A stretch of DNA of 13,228 nucleotides, taken from assembly GCA_900754275.1 (NCBI GenBank), contig CAAECF010000133.1, positions 1 through 13,228 on the forward strand, read 5' to 3'. The translations under genes and the position numbers were made by a program. Numbering within the stretch: position 1 is the stretch's first letter; every line of letters starts with the position of its first letter. Under the pieces are notes generated by a model. It was not told the origin of the DNA, made no database searches, and saw only the letters and a list, made by a program, of their open reading frames with translations. Shown here piece after piece: positions 6,136 to 13,228 of the stretch. The DNA is from an uncultured Collinsella sp. GTDB taxonomy: Bacteria > Actinomycetota > Coriobacteriia > Coriobacteriales > Coriobacteriaceae.

Positions 6136-7563
6136 ATGCTCGTTAACACCAAGGCCAAGGTTGGCGTCTTTTCTATCGCCCTCGGCGCCTATCTTCCGCA
6201 GTTCCCGCAGCTCGTTCCCAACTTTGAGCAGCAGTACGAGGACTTTAAGGCCACGCTGCCTACGACCGTCGAGCTTATCGACGGCGGTATGGTGACCACC
6301 AAGGAACAGGCTCAGGTCGCGGGCGACAAGTTCCGCGCCGAGGATGTCGACTTGGTCATCCTGCAGATGCTCACCTATGCCACGAGCTACAACGTGCTGC
6401 CGGTCGTACGCGACCTGGACGTGCCCGTCGTCGTGGTCAACGTGCAAAAGAAGGCCCAGCCCGACTACGCCAACACCGATATCCCCACGTGGCTGGGCGA
6501 TCTGTACGCCTGCGGTGCTCCCGGTGAGGTCGTAGCCGACCTTAACCGTGCCGGCAAGCGTCACGCCGTGGTGACCGGTGTTGTCGAGGGCGGCGACCCG
6601 GCCGTGGCCGAGCAGCTCGAGCAGTGGTGCCGTGCCGCCCAGGTGCGCCGTCGTCTGCGTCGCACCAATATCGCCCAGATCGGCCGTCCGTATCCGGGCA
6701 TGATGGACCTCTACATCGACGAGACCAACCTCTACAACCGTCTGGGTCTCTACACCAAGCAGTTCGATTGGGAGAAGATGTGGGCTATCGCCGACAACAT
6801 CGATGACCAGGCTGCCGTGGACGCTAAGGCCGCCGAGATTCTCGACACCTTCGACGTCGAGGGCGGCGCCAAGGTCACCGACGAGCCTATCCAGGAGATG
6901 GCCAAGTACGTCGTCGCCTTTGAGCAGTGGGTTAAGGACGAGGAGATCGGTCTGGTCGCCAGCCACTACGACGGCTATGCCAAGGGCCAGGCCGGCGTGC
7001 TCGACTCCATGCTCATCCCGGCGTTCTCCATGCTCATCAAGCAGGGCACGAGCTGCGCGGTCGAGGGCGATATGAAGGTCGCCATCGCCATGAGCATCCT
7101 CAAGACCATCTCTGGCACCGGCCAGCTTTCCGAGATGTATTCCATCGACTTTCCCGAGGACATTGTCATCATCGGCCACTCCGGCTCCGGCGATGCCGAC
7201 ATCTCGACCGCCAAGAAGCCGACGCTCAAGGTTGTTCCCGTGTTCCACGGCAAGACCGGTGGCGGCTACCTCACCCAGTTCTATCCCGGCCACGGCACCA
7301 TCACCTTCCTTGGTATCACTCAGGACGGCGACGGCAACTTTAAGTTCGTGGTTGCCGAGGGCGAGAACGTTAACGGTCCGATCTTTACCTTCGGCGACAC
7401 CAATATGCGCATGAAGTTCTCGATCGGCGCCCGCGAGTTCATGGATCGCTGGAACGAGACCGGCCCGACTCACCACATGGCCGCCTGCCTAGGCAGCCAG
7501 ACCGACACGATTCTCAAGGTCGCCAAGATCCTGAACGTGCCCGTGGACGTTGTCTGCCGCTAA
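6136..7563 (+). CDS. L-arabinose/L-fucose isomerase-family protein, probable rhamnose isomerase
   Basis: This 475-residue protein has the AraA/FucI fold rather than the TIM-barrel fold of classical RhaA. The N-terminal Rossmann-like part (about 8-150) contains LQMLTYATSY (76-85). The metal and catalytic residues of the family can be traced in the C-terminal half: E310 (CAVEGDM), E333 (LSEMY), H348 (IIGHSG) and H446/H447 (THHMAA), which parallel E306, E333, H350 and H450 of E. coli AraA. It would convert an aldose to a ketose with Mn2+ or a similar metal in the cytosol. Its place after rhaB, rhaD and the transporter, with no rhaA in sight, suggests that it makes L-rhamnulose; L-arabinose or L-fucose activity is the main alternative. 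The ATG at 6136 follows GGAGG (6126-6130) at ideal spacing. It is the last gene of the cluster. Confidence 0.85.
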   Translation: MLVNTKAKVGVFSIALGAYLPQFPQLVPNFEQQYEDFKATLPTTVELIDGGMVTTKEQAQVAGDKFRAEDVDLVILQMLTYATSYNVLPVVRDLDVPVVVVNVQKKAQPDYANTDIPTWLGDLYACGAPGEVVADLNRAGKRHAVVTGVVEGGDPAVAEQLEQWCRAAQVRRRLRRTNIAQIGRPYPGMMDLYIDETNLYNRLGLYTKQFDWEKMWAIADNIDDQAAVDAKAAEILDTFDVEGGAKVTDEPIQEMAKYVVAFEQWVKDEEIGLVASHYDGYAKGQAGVLDSMLIPAFSMLIKQGTSCAVEGDMKVAIAMSILKTISGTGQLSEMYSIDFPEDIVIIGHSGSGDADISTAKKPTLKVVPVFHGKTGGGYLTQFYPGHGTITFLGITQDGDGNFKFVVAEGENVNGPIFTFGDTNMRMKFSIGAREFMDRWNETGPTHHMAACLGSQTDTILKVAKILNVPVDVVCR

Positions 7564-7572
7564 TGGTGTTCC

Positions 7573-7727
7573 GTCGTCCTGACGAACGGCGGACTCGTTG
7601 AACGCTGTGCGGGTCTCGAGCGCCGTATCTTGCCGCTTAAGTCATCGCTTGCGTACATGAAGTACGCAGCGCTACGCTTTCGCGACAACCTGCGGCACTC
7701 GAGGTCCGCTCGCTTCGTTTGGACGAC
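7573..7727. repeat. Nested ~155-bp inverted repeat (cruciform-like element)
   Basis: Five pairs of arms nest in order: GTCGTCC (7573-7579) with GGACGAC (7721-7727); ACGAA (7582-7586) with TTCGT (7714-7718); CTCGAG (7615-7620) with CTCGAG (7698-7703); TGCCGC (7631-7636) with GCGGCA (7692-7697); TGCGTAC (7650-7656) with GTACGCA (7662-7668), around the loop ATGAA. It begins 10 bases after the isomerase stop codon. No coding potential is evident. It could be a structured 3' UTR, a small RNA, or a MITE/REP-like intergenic repeat. Confidence 0.6.
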
Positions 7728-7759
7728 TCGATGATTTTCCCTGCTGAAACGATAGAAAC

Positions 7760-7798
7760 AGAAGGGCCCGACAAGCGTTTTGCTTGCCGGGTCCTTCT
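7760..7798. terminator. Bidirectional terminator between isomerase and LacI genes
   Basis: AGAAGGGCCCGACAAGC (7760-7776) pairs with GCTTGCCGGGTCCTTCT (7782-7798), 17 positions with one G·T and one A·C mismatch, loop GTTTT. On the minus strand it is followed by TGTTTCTATCGTTTC, so it fits best as the terminator of the lacI-type gene. It probably also stops plus-strand transcripts from the rha cluster. Confidence 0.75.
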
Positions 7799-7829
7799 GC
7801 TTAGCGGAGTTTGAGGTGAGCTGAAAAGG

Positions 7830-8942
7830 CTATAGATACGCACCGAGGTTGATGGCCGTGGCGTCGGTCTGGCTGCTTGCCTGGGTGCTGGCGCGTTCCA
7901 GCAGGAACGGTCGCACGAGTTCTTGGCGGTTGATGTCCTCGATGGCCGTGACAGCGGTGACGGTGCGCGCGGCAGAGCCGATGTGGACGTGCTTGGTCTT
8001 TGCCGGGGCCTTGTTCTCGATTTGCTCCATGAGCAATTGAACGCCCTTGCGGCCAATCTCGTAGCCCGGGGGCGCTACCGTAGTGAGCGGGACCGATCCA
8101 CTCCAAGCGAGCGGGTTGCCATCGCAGCCTGCTACGCGTACTTGCCCGGGGACAGAGATGCCCTTGTCGACCAGCGCCGAGATAACGCCCGAGGCCAACA
8201 CATCGGTCAGGCCGACGACAAAATCGGGACGTTCGTCCGCGGGGCGCTCGGCGATTTGGGCACCGATGCCGTAGCCGTCGGCAGCGGTATTCCATTCGCC
8301 GGCGTCGATGACTTCGATCTTGATATCGGGGTGCAGGGCGAGCGCCTTATGAATGCCAAGGACGCGCAGGGTGAGTTGCATAAATGCTGCTCGGCCGACG
8401 ACGACAATATGGTGCGCGCCGCGGGCGATGGCAAGTTCGGCAATGATGCGACCCTGGGCCTCATTGTCGGCCGCTACGTAGTAGCCGGGCTCGGAGCAAT
8501 GGATGTCCAGATGGACGATCGGCACGGGCATCTTGGTCATGGCGGGGTGCCAGTCGGGGGATGCCATGGGCTGAACCATGACGCCGGACATCTGGGTGCC
8601 CATAAAGTAGCGCAGGTAATGATCCTCGAGAATATCGTCGTTATCGGCGTTGGCGATGAGCAAGTCGTAGCCGTGCTTGCGGGCCTCGTTGTGGGCGCCG
8701 CTGGCGATTTGGAGCGAAAAGCCGTGATCGAGACGGGGGAGCACCAGGCCAAAGGACTTGGTGGCGCCGCCCGCGAGCTGACGGGCGCTTTGGTTGGGCA
8801 GGTAGCCAAGGCGATTGATGGTCTCGTTGATGAGCTTGAGGGTCTCGGGGCGCAGCTTTTCGGGGTGGTTGAGCGCGTTGGAAACCGTGCCCAACGAAAC
8901 CCCGGCCTCGCGCGCGACGTCGCTGATTTTTACCTTTGCCAT
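7830..8942 (-). CDS. LacI-family transcriptional regulator, probable rha repressor
   Basis: This 370-residue cytosolic DNA-binding protein has an N-terminal helix-turn-helix (KISDVAREAGVSLGTVSNAL, residues 5-24), a hinge-helix region (NQSARQLA, 50-57) and a periplasmic-binding-protein-like sugar domain (about 63-340). The ATG at 8942 is chosen because AAAGGGG lies just upstream on the minus strand, and the next residues are the usual LacI opening. Extending to 9143 would translate through a repeat hairpin and the promoter. It converges on the rha cluster. A CG-centred 14-mer lies in its own leader (8953-8966) and resembles the site upstream of rhaB, which suggests that it represses both and is released by rhamnose, rhamnulose or a phosphate. 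The effector is inferred. The C-terminal tail after about 340 is unusually long and polar. Confidence 0.9.
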   Translation of the reverse strand: MAKVKISDVAREAGVSLGTVSNALNHPEKLRPETLKLINETINRLGYLPNQSARQLAGGATKSFGLVLPRLDHGFSLQIASGAHNEARKHGYDLLIANADNDDILEDHYLRYFMGTQMSGVMVQPMASPDWHPAMTKMPVPIVHLDIHCSEPGYYVAADNEAQGRIIAELAIARGAHHIVVVGRAAFMQLTLRVLGIHKALALHPDIKIEVIDAGEWNTAADGYGIGAQIAERPADERPDFVVGLTDVLASGVISALVDKGISVPGQVRVAGCDGNPLAWSGSVPLTTVAPPGYEIGRKGVQLLMEQIENKAPAKTKHVHIGSAARTVTAVTAIEDINRQELVRPFLLERASTQASSQTDATAINLGAYL

Positions 8943-8952
8943 AGCGGCCCCT

Positions 8953-8966
8953 TTGATGCGTTTCAA
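8953..8966. promoter_or_regulatory. LacI-type operator in the lacI leader
   Basis: TTGATGCGTTTCAA matches the reverse complement of the rhaB-upstream site (TTGAACCGTTTCAA) at 12 of 14 positions and keeps the central CG. It lies between the -10 box of the regulator gene and its ribosome binding site, a position suited to autorepression. Its own symmetry is weaker than that of the rhaB site (TTGA/TCAA plus the central CG). Confidence 0.5.
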
Positions 8967-8977
8967 GTACAAGCCAG

Positions 8978-8986
8978 ATTGTAGCA
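8978..8986 (-). promoter_or_regulatory. Extended -10 promoter of the lacI-type gene
   Basis: The minus strand reads TGCTACAAT: an extended -10 (TGn) plus TACAAT, 5 of 6 to consensus. No good -35 box is seen, as is usual for extended -10 promoters. The predicted transcript start lies about 30 bases before the ATG, with the operator right after it. Confidence 0.5.
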
Positions 8987-8990
8987 TCCC

Positions 8991-9029
8991 AAACCTACCA
9001 AAAAGGGACAGGTTTATTTTGGCAGGTTT
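8991..9029 (+). repeat. GGGRCAGGT-core repeat hairpin, copy 2
   Basis: AAACCTACCAAAA (8991-9003) pairs with TTTTGGCAGGTTT (9017-9029) at 12 of 13 positions, with the core GGGACAGGT (9005-9013) in the loop. It is nearly the same sequence as the copies at 131-173 and 11178-11214 but reads on the opposite strand. It sits in the divergent region upstream of lacI and glmS. Confidence 0.7.
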
Positions 9030-9056
9030 ATCTGGGGAAACGCCGTTGCCAGCGCG

Positions 9057-9091
9057 ACCACCACGAAGGGGGCAGGTACCTTTGTGGTGGT
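9057..9091 (+). repeat. GGGRCAGGT-core repeat hairpin, copy 4 with different arms
   Basis: ACCACCACGAAGG (9057-9069) pairs with CCTTTGTGGTGGT (9079-9091), 13 pairs with one G·T. The core GGGGCAGGT (9069-9077) begins at the last base of the left arm and fills most of the loop. The arms are unrelated to those of copy 2, only 27 bases away, but the core and orientation are the same. Confidence 0.65.
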
Positions 9092-9119
9092 TTGGACCGG
9101 CTGGACGTGTGTGCATCGA

Positions 9120-9156
9120 GTGGTATCTAAGTTGAGATACCACCTCTGGTATATCA
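9120..9156. promoter_or_regulatory. Palindromic operator candidate upstream of glmS
   Basis: GTGGTATCT (9120-9128) and AGATACCAC (9135-9143) form a perfect 9-bp inverted repeat with a 6-base spacer, followed by CTGGTATATCAG (9146-9157), a 10 of 12 palindrome sharing the TGGTAT half-site. The TGGTAT/ATACCA half-sites recall those of GntR/HutC-type amino-sugar regulators (NagR/DasR sites), which suggests control by N-acetylglucosamine status. That link is inferred. Confidence 0.45.
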
Positions 9157-9173
9157 GCTTGCGTTTGCGTGAG

Positions 9174-9179
9174 TACAAT
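9174..9179 (+). promoter_or_regulatory. Probable glmS -10 box
   Basis: TACAAT is 5 of 6 to consensus and lies inside the small palindrome GAGTA-CAA-TACTC (9171-9183). The -35 position (around 9151-9156, ATATCA) is weak and overlaps the TGGTAT operator candidate. This implies a leader of about 70 bases before the glmS ATG. Confidence 0.4.
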
Positions 9180-9253
9180 ACTCGAACGTTATGCGTCTCA
9201 GCGCCCCCTGTGCGTGGACGTTTTGCAGTCAAGCGGACGAAGGGATTTATCCT

Positions 9254-11101
<1,848 letters not shown>

Positions 11102-11123
11102 TTGGTTCCGCCATTCTGGCGAC

Positions 11124-11159
11124 CAAGGCCCGGCTCCGTTGCAGCGGAGCCGGGCCTTG
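11124..11159 (+). terminator. glmS intrinsic terminator
   Basis: A perfect 14-bp stem, AAGGCCCGGCTCCG (11125-11138) with CGGAGCCGGGCCTT (11145-11158), extended by one C-G pair, has the loop TTGCAG and is followed by TTTCATTTG. It begins 23 bases after the glmS stop codon. Confidence 0.9.
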
Positions 11160-11170
11160 TTTCATTTGCC

Positions 11171-11215
11171 CAGATAAAACCTGCCAAAATGAACCTGTCC
11201 CTATTTGGCAGGTTA
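11171..11215 (-). terminator. Repeat hairpin (copy 3) after the GntR-family gene
   Basis: On the minus strand the stop codon TAA (11215-11213) overlaps a perfect 11-bp inverted repeat, AACCTGCCAAA with TTTGGCAGGTT (arms 11204-11214 and 11178-11188 on the window). Its loop holds the core GGGACAGGT, and TTATCTG follows. It belongs to the same family as copies 1 and 2. Its position makes it a likely terminator for the GntR-family gene, back to back with the glmS terminator. Confidence 0.6.
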
Positions 11216-11944
11216 GCGGAGCTTGCTGGTCTCGAAGTACTCGGGGAACTGGTCCAGAACCTCGGTCTGGTTGCGAAACATCATATGCAGGTGCTTGCTG
11301 ACCAAAAAGCTCGCTTCGATGGGGTCGCGACCGGCGATAGCGCGGCGAATCTGCTTGTGCTCGTTCACGATGTCCTGATTGTCGAGAACCTGCGTGGCGG
11401 CGCGCAGCCAGCGGAAGCGCTCCAGGTCGGCATTGGTCTCTTCGAGCCACGACCACACGGTGCTGCGACATGCGATGCTAAAAATCATGTGATGCATGAG
11501 GTTGTCGCTCAAAAAGAAGCCGATGCGATCCTCTTCGGCCATGGCCTTTTCCTGCAGCACGATGGCGCGGTCGAGCTGCTCGATGCCGGCCGACGTGGCG
11601 CGCGCACAGCACTCCACAATCACCTGCTTTTCCAGATGCTCGCGGATGTAACAGGCACTCTCGGCAAGGGTGAGGTTGATGGGCGAGACGTAGGTACCGC
11701 TCTGGGGCACGGTGCGCACCAGGCCTTCCTGCGCCAAACGAACCAAAGCCTCGCGCACAGGGGTGCGCCCCATATCTAGGTCGTCGCAAAGTTGCTTGAC
11801 GCCCAGCTTTTCGCCCGGCTTGTAGTCCAGGTAGACGATTTTGCGTCGAATGGTGTGGTAGGACTGGTCCTGTAGGCTCGTTTCCTGCTCGCCGACGTGC
11901 ATCGATTCTTCCATAGCGCCTCGCAACTGTTCTATCAAACTCAT
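11213..11944 (-). CDS. GntR-family regulator, FCD (FadR-type) subfamily
   Basis: This 243-residue cytosolic repressor or activator has an N-terminal winged helix (about 24-88, with GRTPVREALVRLAQEGLV at 59-76) and a C-terminal FCD ligand domain. The metal/ligand residues of that domain can be traced: D147 and H151 (SDNLMHHM), H196 (NEHKQI) and H218 (SKHLHMM). FCD regulators usually sense small carboxylates or sugar acids; the ligand here is unknown. It is divergent from the YeiH-family gene, its most likely target. The start is uncertain. The ATG at 11944 has no clear ribosome binding site and lies only a few bases after a probable -10 box (CATAAT, complement of 11958-11963). The in-frame ATG at 11914 has GAGG four bases upstream and would give 233 residues with the winged helix intact. 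Confidence 0.88.
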   Translation of the reverse strand: MSLIEQLRGAMEESMHVGEQETSLQDQSYHTIRRKIVYLDYKPGEKLGVKQLCDDLDMGRTPVREALVRLAQEGLVRTVPQSGTYVSPINLTLAESACYIREHLEKQVIVECCARATSAGIEQLDRAIVLQEKAMAEEDRIGFFLSDNLMHHMIFSIACRSTVWSWLEETNADLERFRWLRAATQVLDNQDIVNEHKQIRRAIAGRDPIEASFLVSKHLHMMFRNQTEVLDQFPEYFETSKLR

Positions 11945-12107
11945 ATGTCAGTTGTTAATTATGCCGCGAATCAGCTCTCCGCGGTGGGCAATTCGGCTGT
12001 CGCCCGAGAACTATTGCGGCATCTTAGTCTGTGTTTGCGCAAGGCTGCGCTCAATGTTGCCGTATCATAAGCCGTCGCAAACGTGAAATAGAAAGAAGGA
12101 GTCTCAT
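11945..12107. promoter_or_regulatory. Divergent control region of the GntR/FCD and YeiH-family genes
   Basis: These 163 bases hold both promoters. CATAAT (minus strand, complement of 11958-11963) is a plausible -10 for the regulator, and TATCAT (12063-12068) one for the membrane-protein gene; both lack good -35 boxes. An inverted repeat, ATGCCGC (11961-11967) with GCGGCAT (12016-12022), and the palindrome TTGCGCAA (12035-12042) are operator candidates. GAAGGAG just before 12108 is a strong ribosome binding site. Confidence 0.4.
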
Positions 12108-13142
12108 ATGCAACTGGCAAATATCGTACGCGAGCGCTGGAAAGGCGTCTTGTTCTGCCTGATCATCGCTATCCCCGCGACGTTGCTCGGCAAACAGATT
12201 GAAGTGGTCGGCGGTCCGGTATTTGCCATCCTCTTTGGCATGGTCCTGGCGCTCGTCTTTCCCAAGAATCGTCGCGAACAGCTCGCCGCCGGCGTTACCT
12301 ATACGTCCAAAAAAGTCTTGCAGTACGCGGTTATCCTGCTTGGCTTTGGCATGAACCTCTCCCAGATCCTGTCCAAGGGCGCCCAGTCGCTGCCCATTAT
12401 CGTGGCGACAATCTCGACCTCGCTTGTCATCGCCTTTGTGCTCTGCCGCGTTATGAATGTGCCGGGTAAGATCGCGACGCTTGTGGGTGTGGGTTCGTCG
12501 ATTTGCGGCGGTTCTGCTATCGCCGCGACTGCACCCGTCATCGATGCCGACGATCGCGAGATTGCCCAGGCCATTTCGGTCATCTTCCTGTTTAACGTTA
12601 TCGCGGCGCTCGTGTTTCCGACGCTCGGCGGCATGCTCGGGCTGACCAACGAGGGCTTTGGCCTGTTTGCCGGCACCGCCATCAACGACACCTCGTCCGT
12701 AACGGCCGCGGCGAGCGCTTGGGACAGCATGCATCCCGGCGCCAATGTGCTCGAGAGCGCCACGGTGGTCAAGCTCACCAGGACGCTGGCCATTATTCCC
12801 ATCACGTTGGCGCTTGCTTGTTGGCAGATGCGTCTGGCACGCAAGGCCGGTGGCGACGCTAAGAGCACGTTCTCGCTTAAACGCGCGTTTCCCATGTTTG
12901 TGCTGTTCTTTGTGCTGGCGAGCGTGATCACCACGGTGTTTCAGCTTCCTGTGTCCATCACGGCGCCCATCAAGGAGCTGTCGAAGTTCTTTATTGTGAT
13001 GGCCATGGCGGCTATTGGCTTTAATACCGATATCGTCGAGCTGGTCAAAAAGGGTGGTAAGCCCATTGCGCTGGGCTTTTGCTGCTGGATTGGCATTGCG
13101 TGCATGAGCTTGGGAATGCAGCACGTGCTGGGAATCTGGTAG
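12108..13142 (+). CDS. YeiH-family putative sulfate/anion exporter membrane protein
   Basis: This 344-residue integral membrane protein of the YeiH/UPF0324 family (annotated as putative sulfate exporters) has roughly nine to eleven hydrophobic segments. The family segments GSSICGGSAIAA (129-140), GTAINDTSSVTAA (189-201) and KLTRTLAIIP (222-231) are visible, as is the C-terminal AIGFNTD (302-308). Transport of sulfate or sulfite has been proposed for the family but is weakly established, so the substrate is open. The ATG at 12108 follows GAAGGAG at good spacing. In enterobacteria the homologue sits beside the LysR regulator YeiE; here a GntR/FCD regulator is divergent instead. The downstream 13143-13228 holds no recognisable gene. 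Confidence 0.87.
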   Translation: MQLANIVRERWKGVLFCLIIAIPATLLGKQIEVVGGPVFAILFGMVLALVFPKNRREQLAAGVTYTSKKVLQYAVILLGFGMNLSQILSKGAQSLPIIVATISTSLVIAFVLCRVMNVPGKIATLVGVGSSICGGSAIAATAPVIDADDREIAQAISVIFLFNVIAALVFPTLGGMLGLTNEGFGLFAGTAINDTSSVTAAASAWDSMHPGANVLESATVVKLTRTLAIIPITLALACWQMRLARKAGGDAKSTFSLKRAFPMFVLFFVLASVITTVFQLPVSITAPIKELSKFFIVMAMAAIGFNTDIVELVKKGGKPIALGFCCWIGIACMSLGMQHVLGIW

Positions 13143-13228
13143 AGAAGTAGCTTATTTGCGTGCTGGTGAGCGCATGCCTGCGGTGGAGCGATAGGAGCTC
13201 TTGCGGGTATGGCTTGTCCGCAGGTTTA
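13143..13228. other. Trailing edge with a weak inverted repeat
   Basis: CCTGCGG (13177-13183) and CCGCAGG (13218-13224) form a 7-bp inverted repeat with a 34-base loop. It may be the 3' end structure of the YeiH-family transcript, but it is cut by the window edge. No gene is evident. Confidence 0.25.

Noticed and set aside
8943..9143. N-terminal extension of the LacI protein to an upstream ATG
   Set aside because: It would translate the operator, the -10 box and a repeat hairpin; the ATG at 8942 has a proper ribosome binding site and the usual LacI start.
9092..9253. glmS ribozyme upstream of glmS
   Set aside because: AGCGCC occurs at about 9200, but the following core sequence does not match, and the predicted leader of about 70 bases is too short for the ribozyme.

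Overview
The window looks like chromosomal DNA of a high-G+C Gram-positive gut anaerobe. The best guess is a Collinsella-like member of the Coriobacteriia. That guess rests on overall style only: GC-rich third codon positions, GGAGG-type ribosome binding sites, LacI/GntR/MFS content and short dispersed hairpin repeats. No marker gene proves it. Nothing looks like a prophage, integrase, IS transposase or CRISPR array, and no tRNA or rRNA was found.

Layout. Positions 1-170 are an edge region with a hairpin and one copy of a dispersed repeat. A LarE-type sulfur transferase (171-1049, minus) is transcribed divergently from a HAD phosphatase (1217-1867, plus), which ends in a strong terminator (1900-1940). 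The centre is an L-rhamnose utilisation cluster on the plus strand: rhamnulokinase RhaB (2087-3571), rhamnulose-1-phosphate aldolase RhaD (3775-4605), an MFS transporter (4709-5956) and an isomerase of the L-arabinose/L-fucose isomerase fold family (6136-7563). A LacI-family repressor (7830-8942, minus) converges on the cluster. Next come glmS (9254-11101, plus), a GntR/FCD-family regulator (11213-11944, minus) and a divergent YeiH-family membrane protein (12108-13142, plus).

How the genes work together. The transporter would bring in rhamnose, the isomerase would make rhamnulose, RhaB would phosphorylate it, and RhaD would split it into dihydroxyacetone phosphate and lactaldehyde. No classical RhaA is present, and the AraA/FucI-like protein occupies its place. 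A CG-centred 14-mer, TTGAAACGGTTCAA, lies just before rhaB. Its reverse complement matches a site in the lacI leader (TTGATGCGTTTCAA) at 12 of 14 positions, which suggests that the LacI protein represses both the rha cluster and itself.

Non-coding structure is the least ordinary part. There is a roughly 155-bp nested inverted repeat after the isomerase gene (7573-7727). Four hairpins share a GGGRCAGGT core, and two of them contain the stop codon of the gene they follow. Each of the three gaps inside the rha cluster carries a long GC-rich hairpin. A perfect 9-bp inverted repeat lies upstream of glmS.
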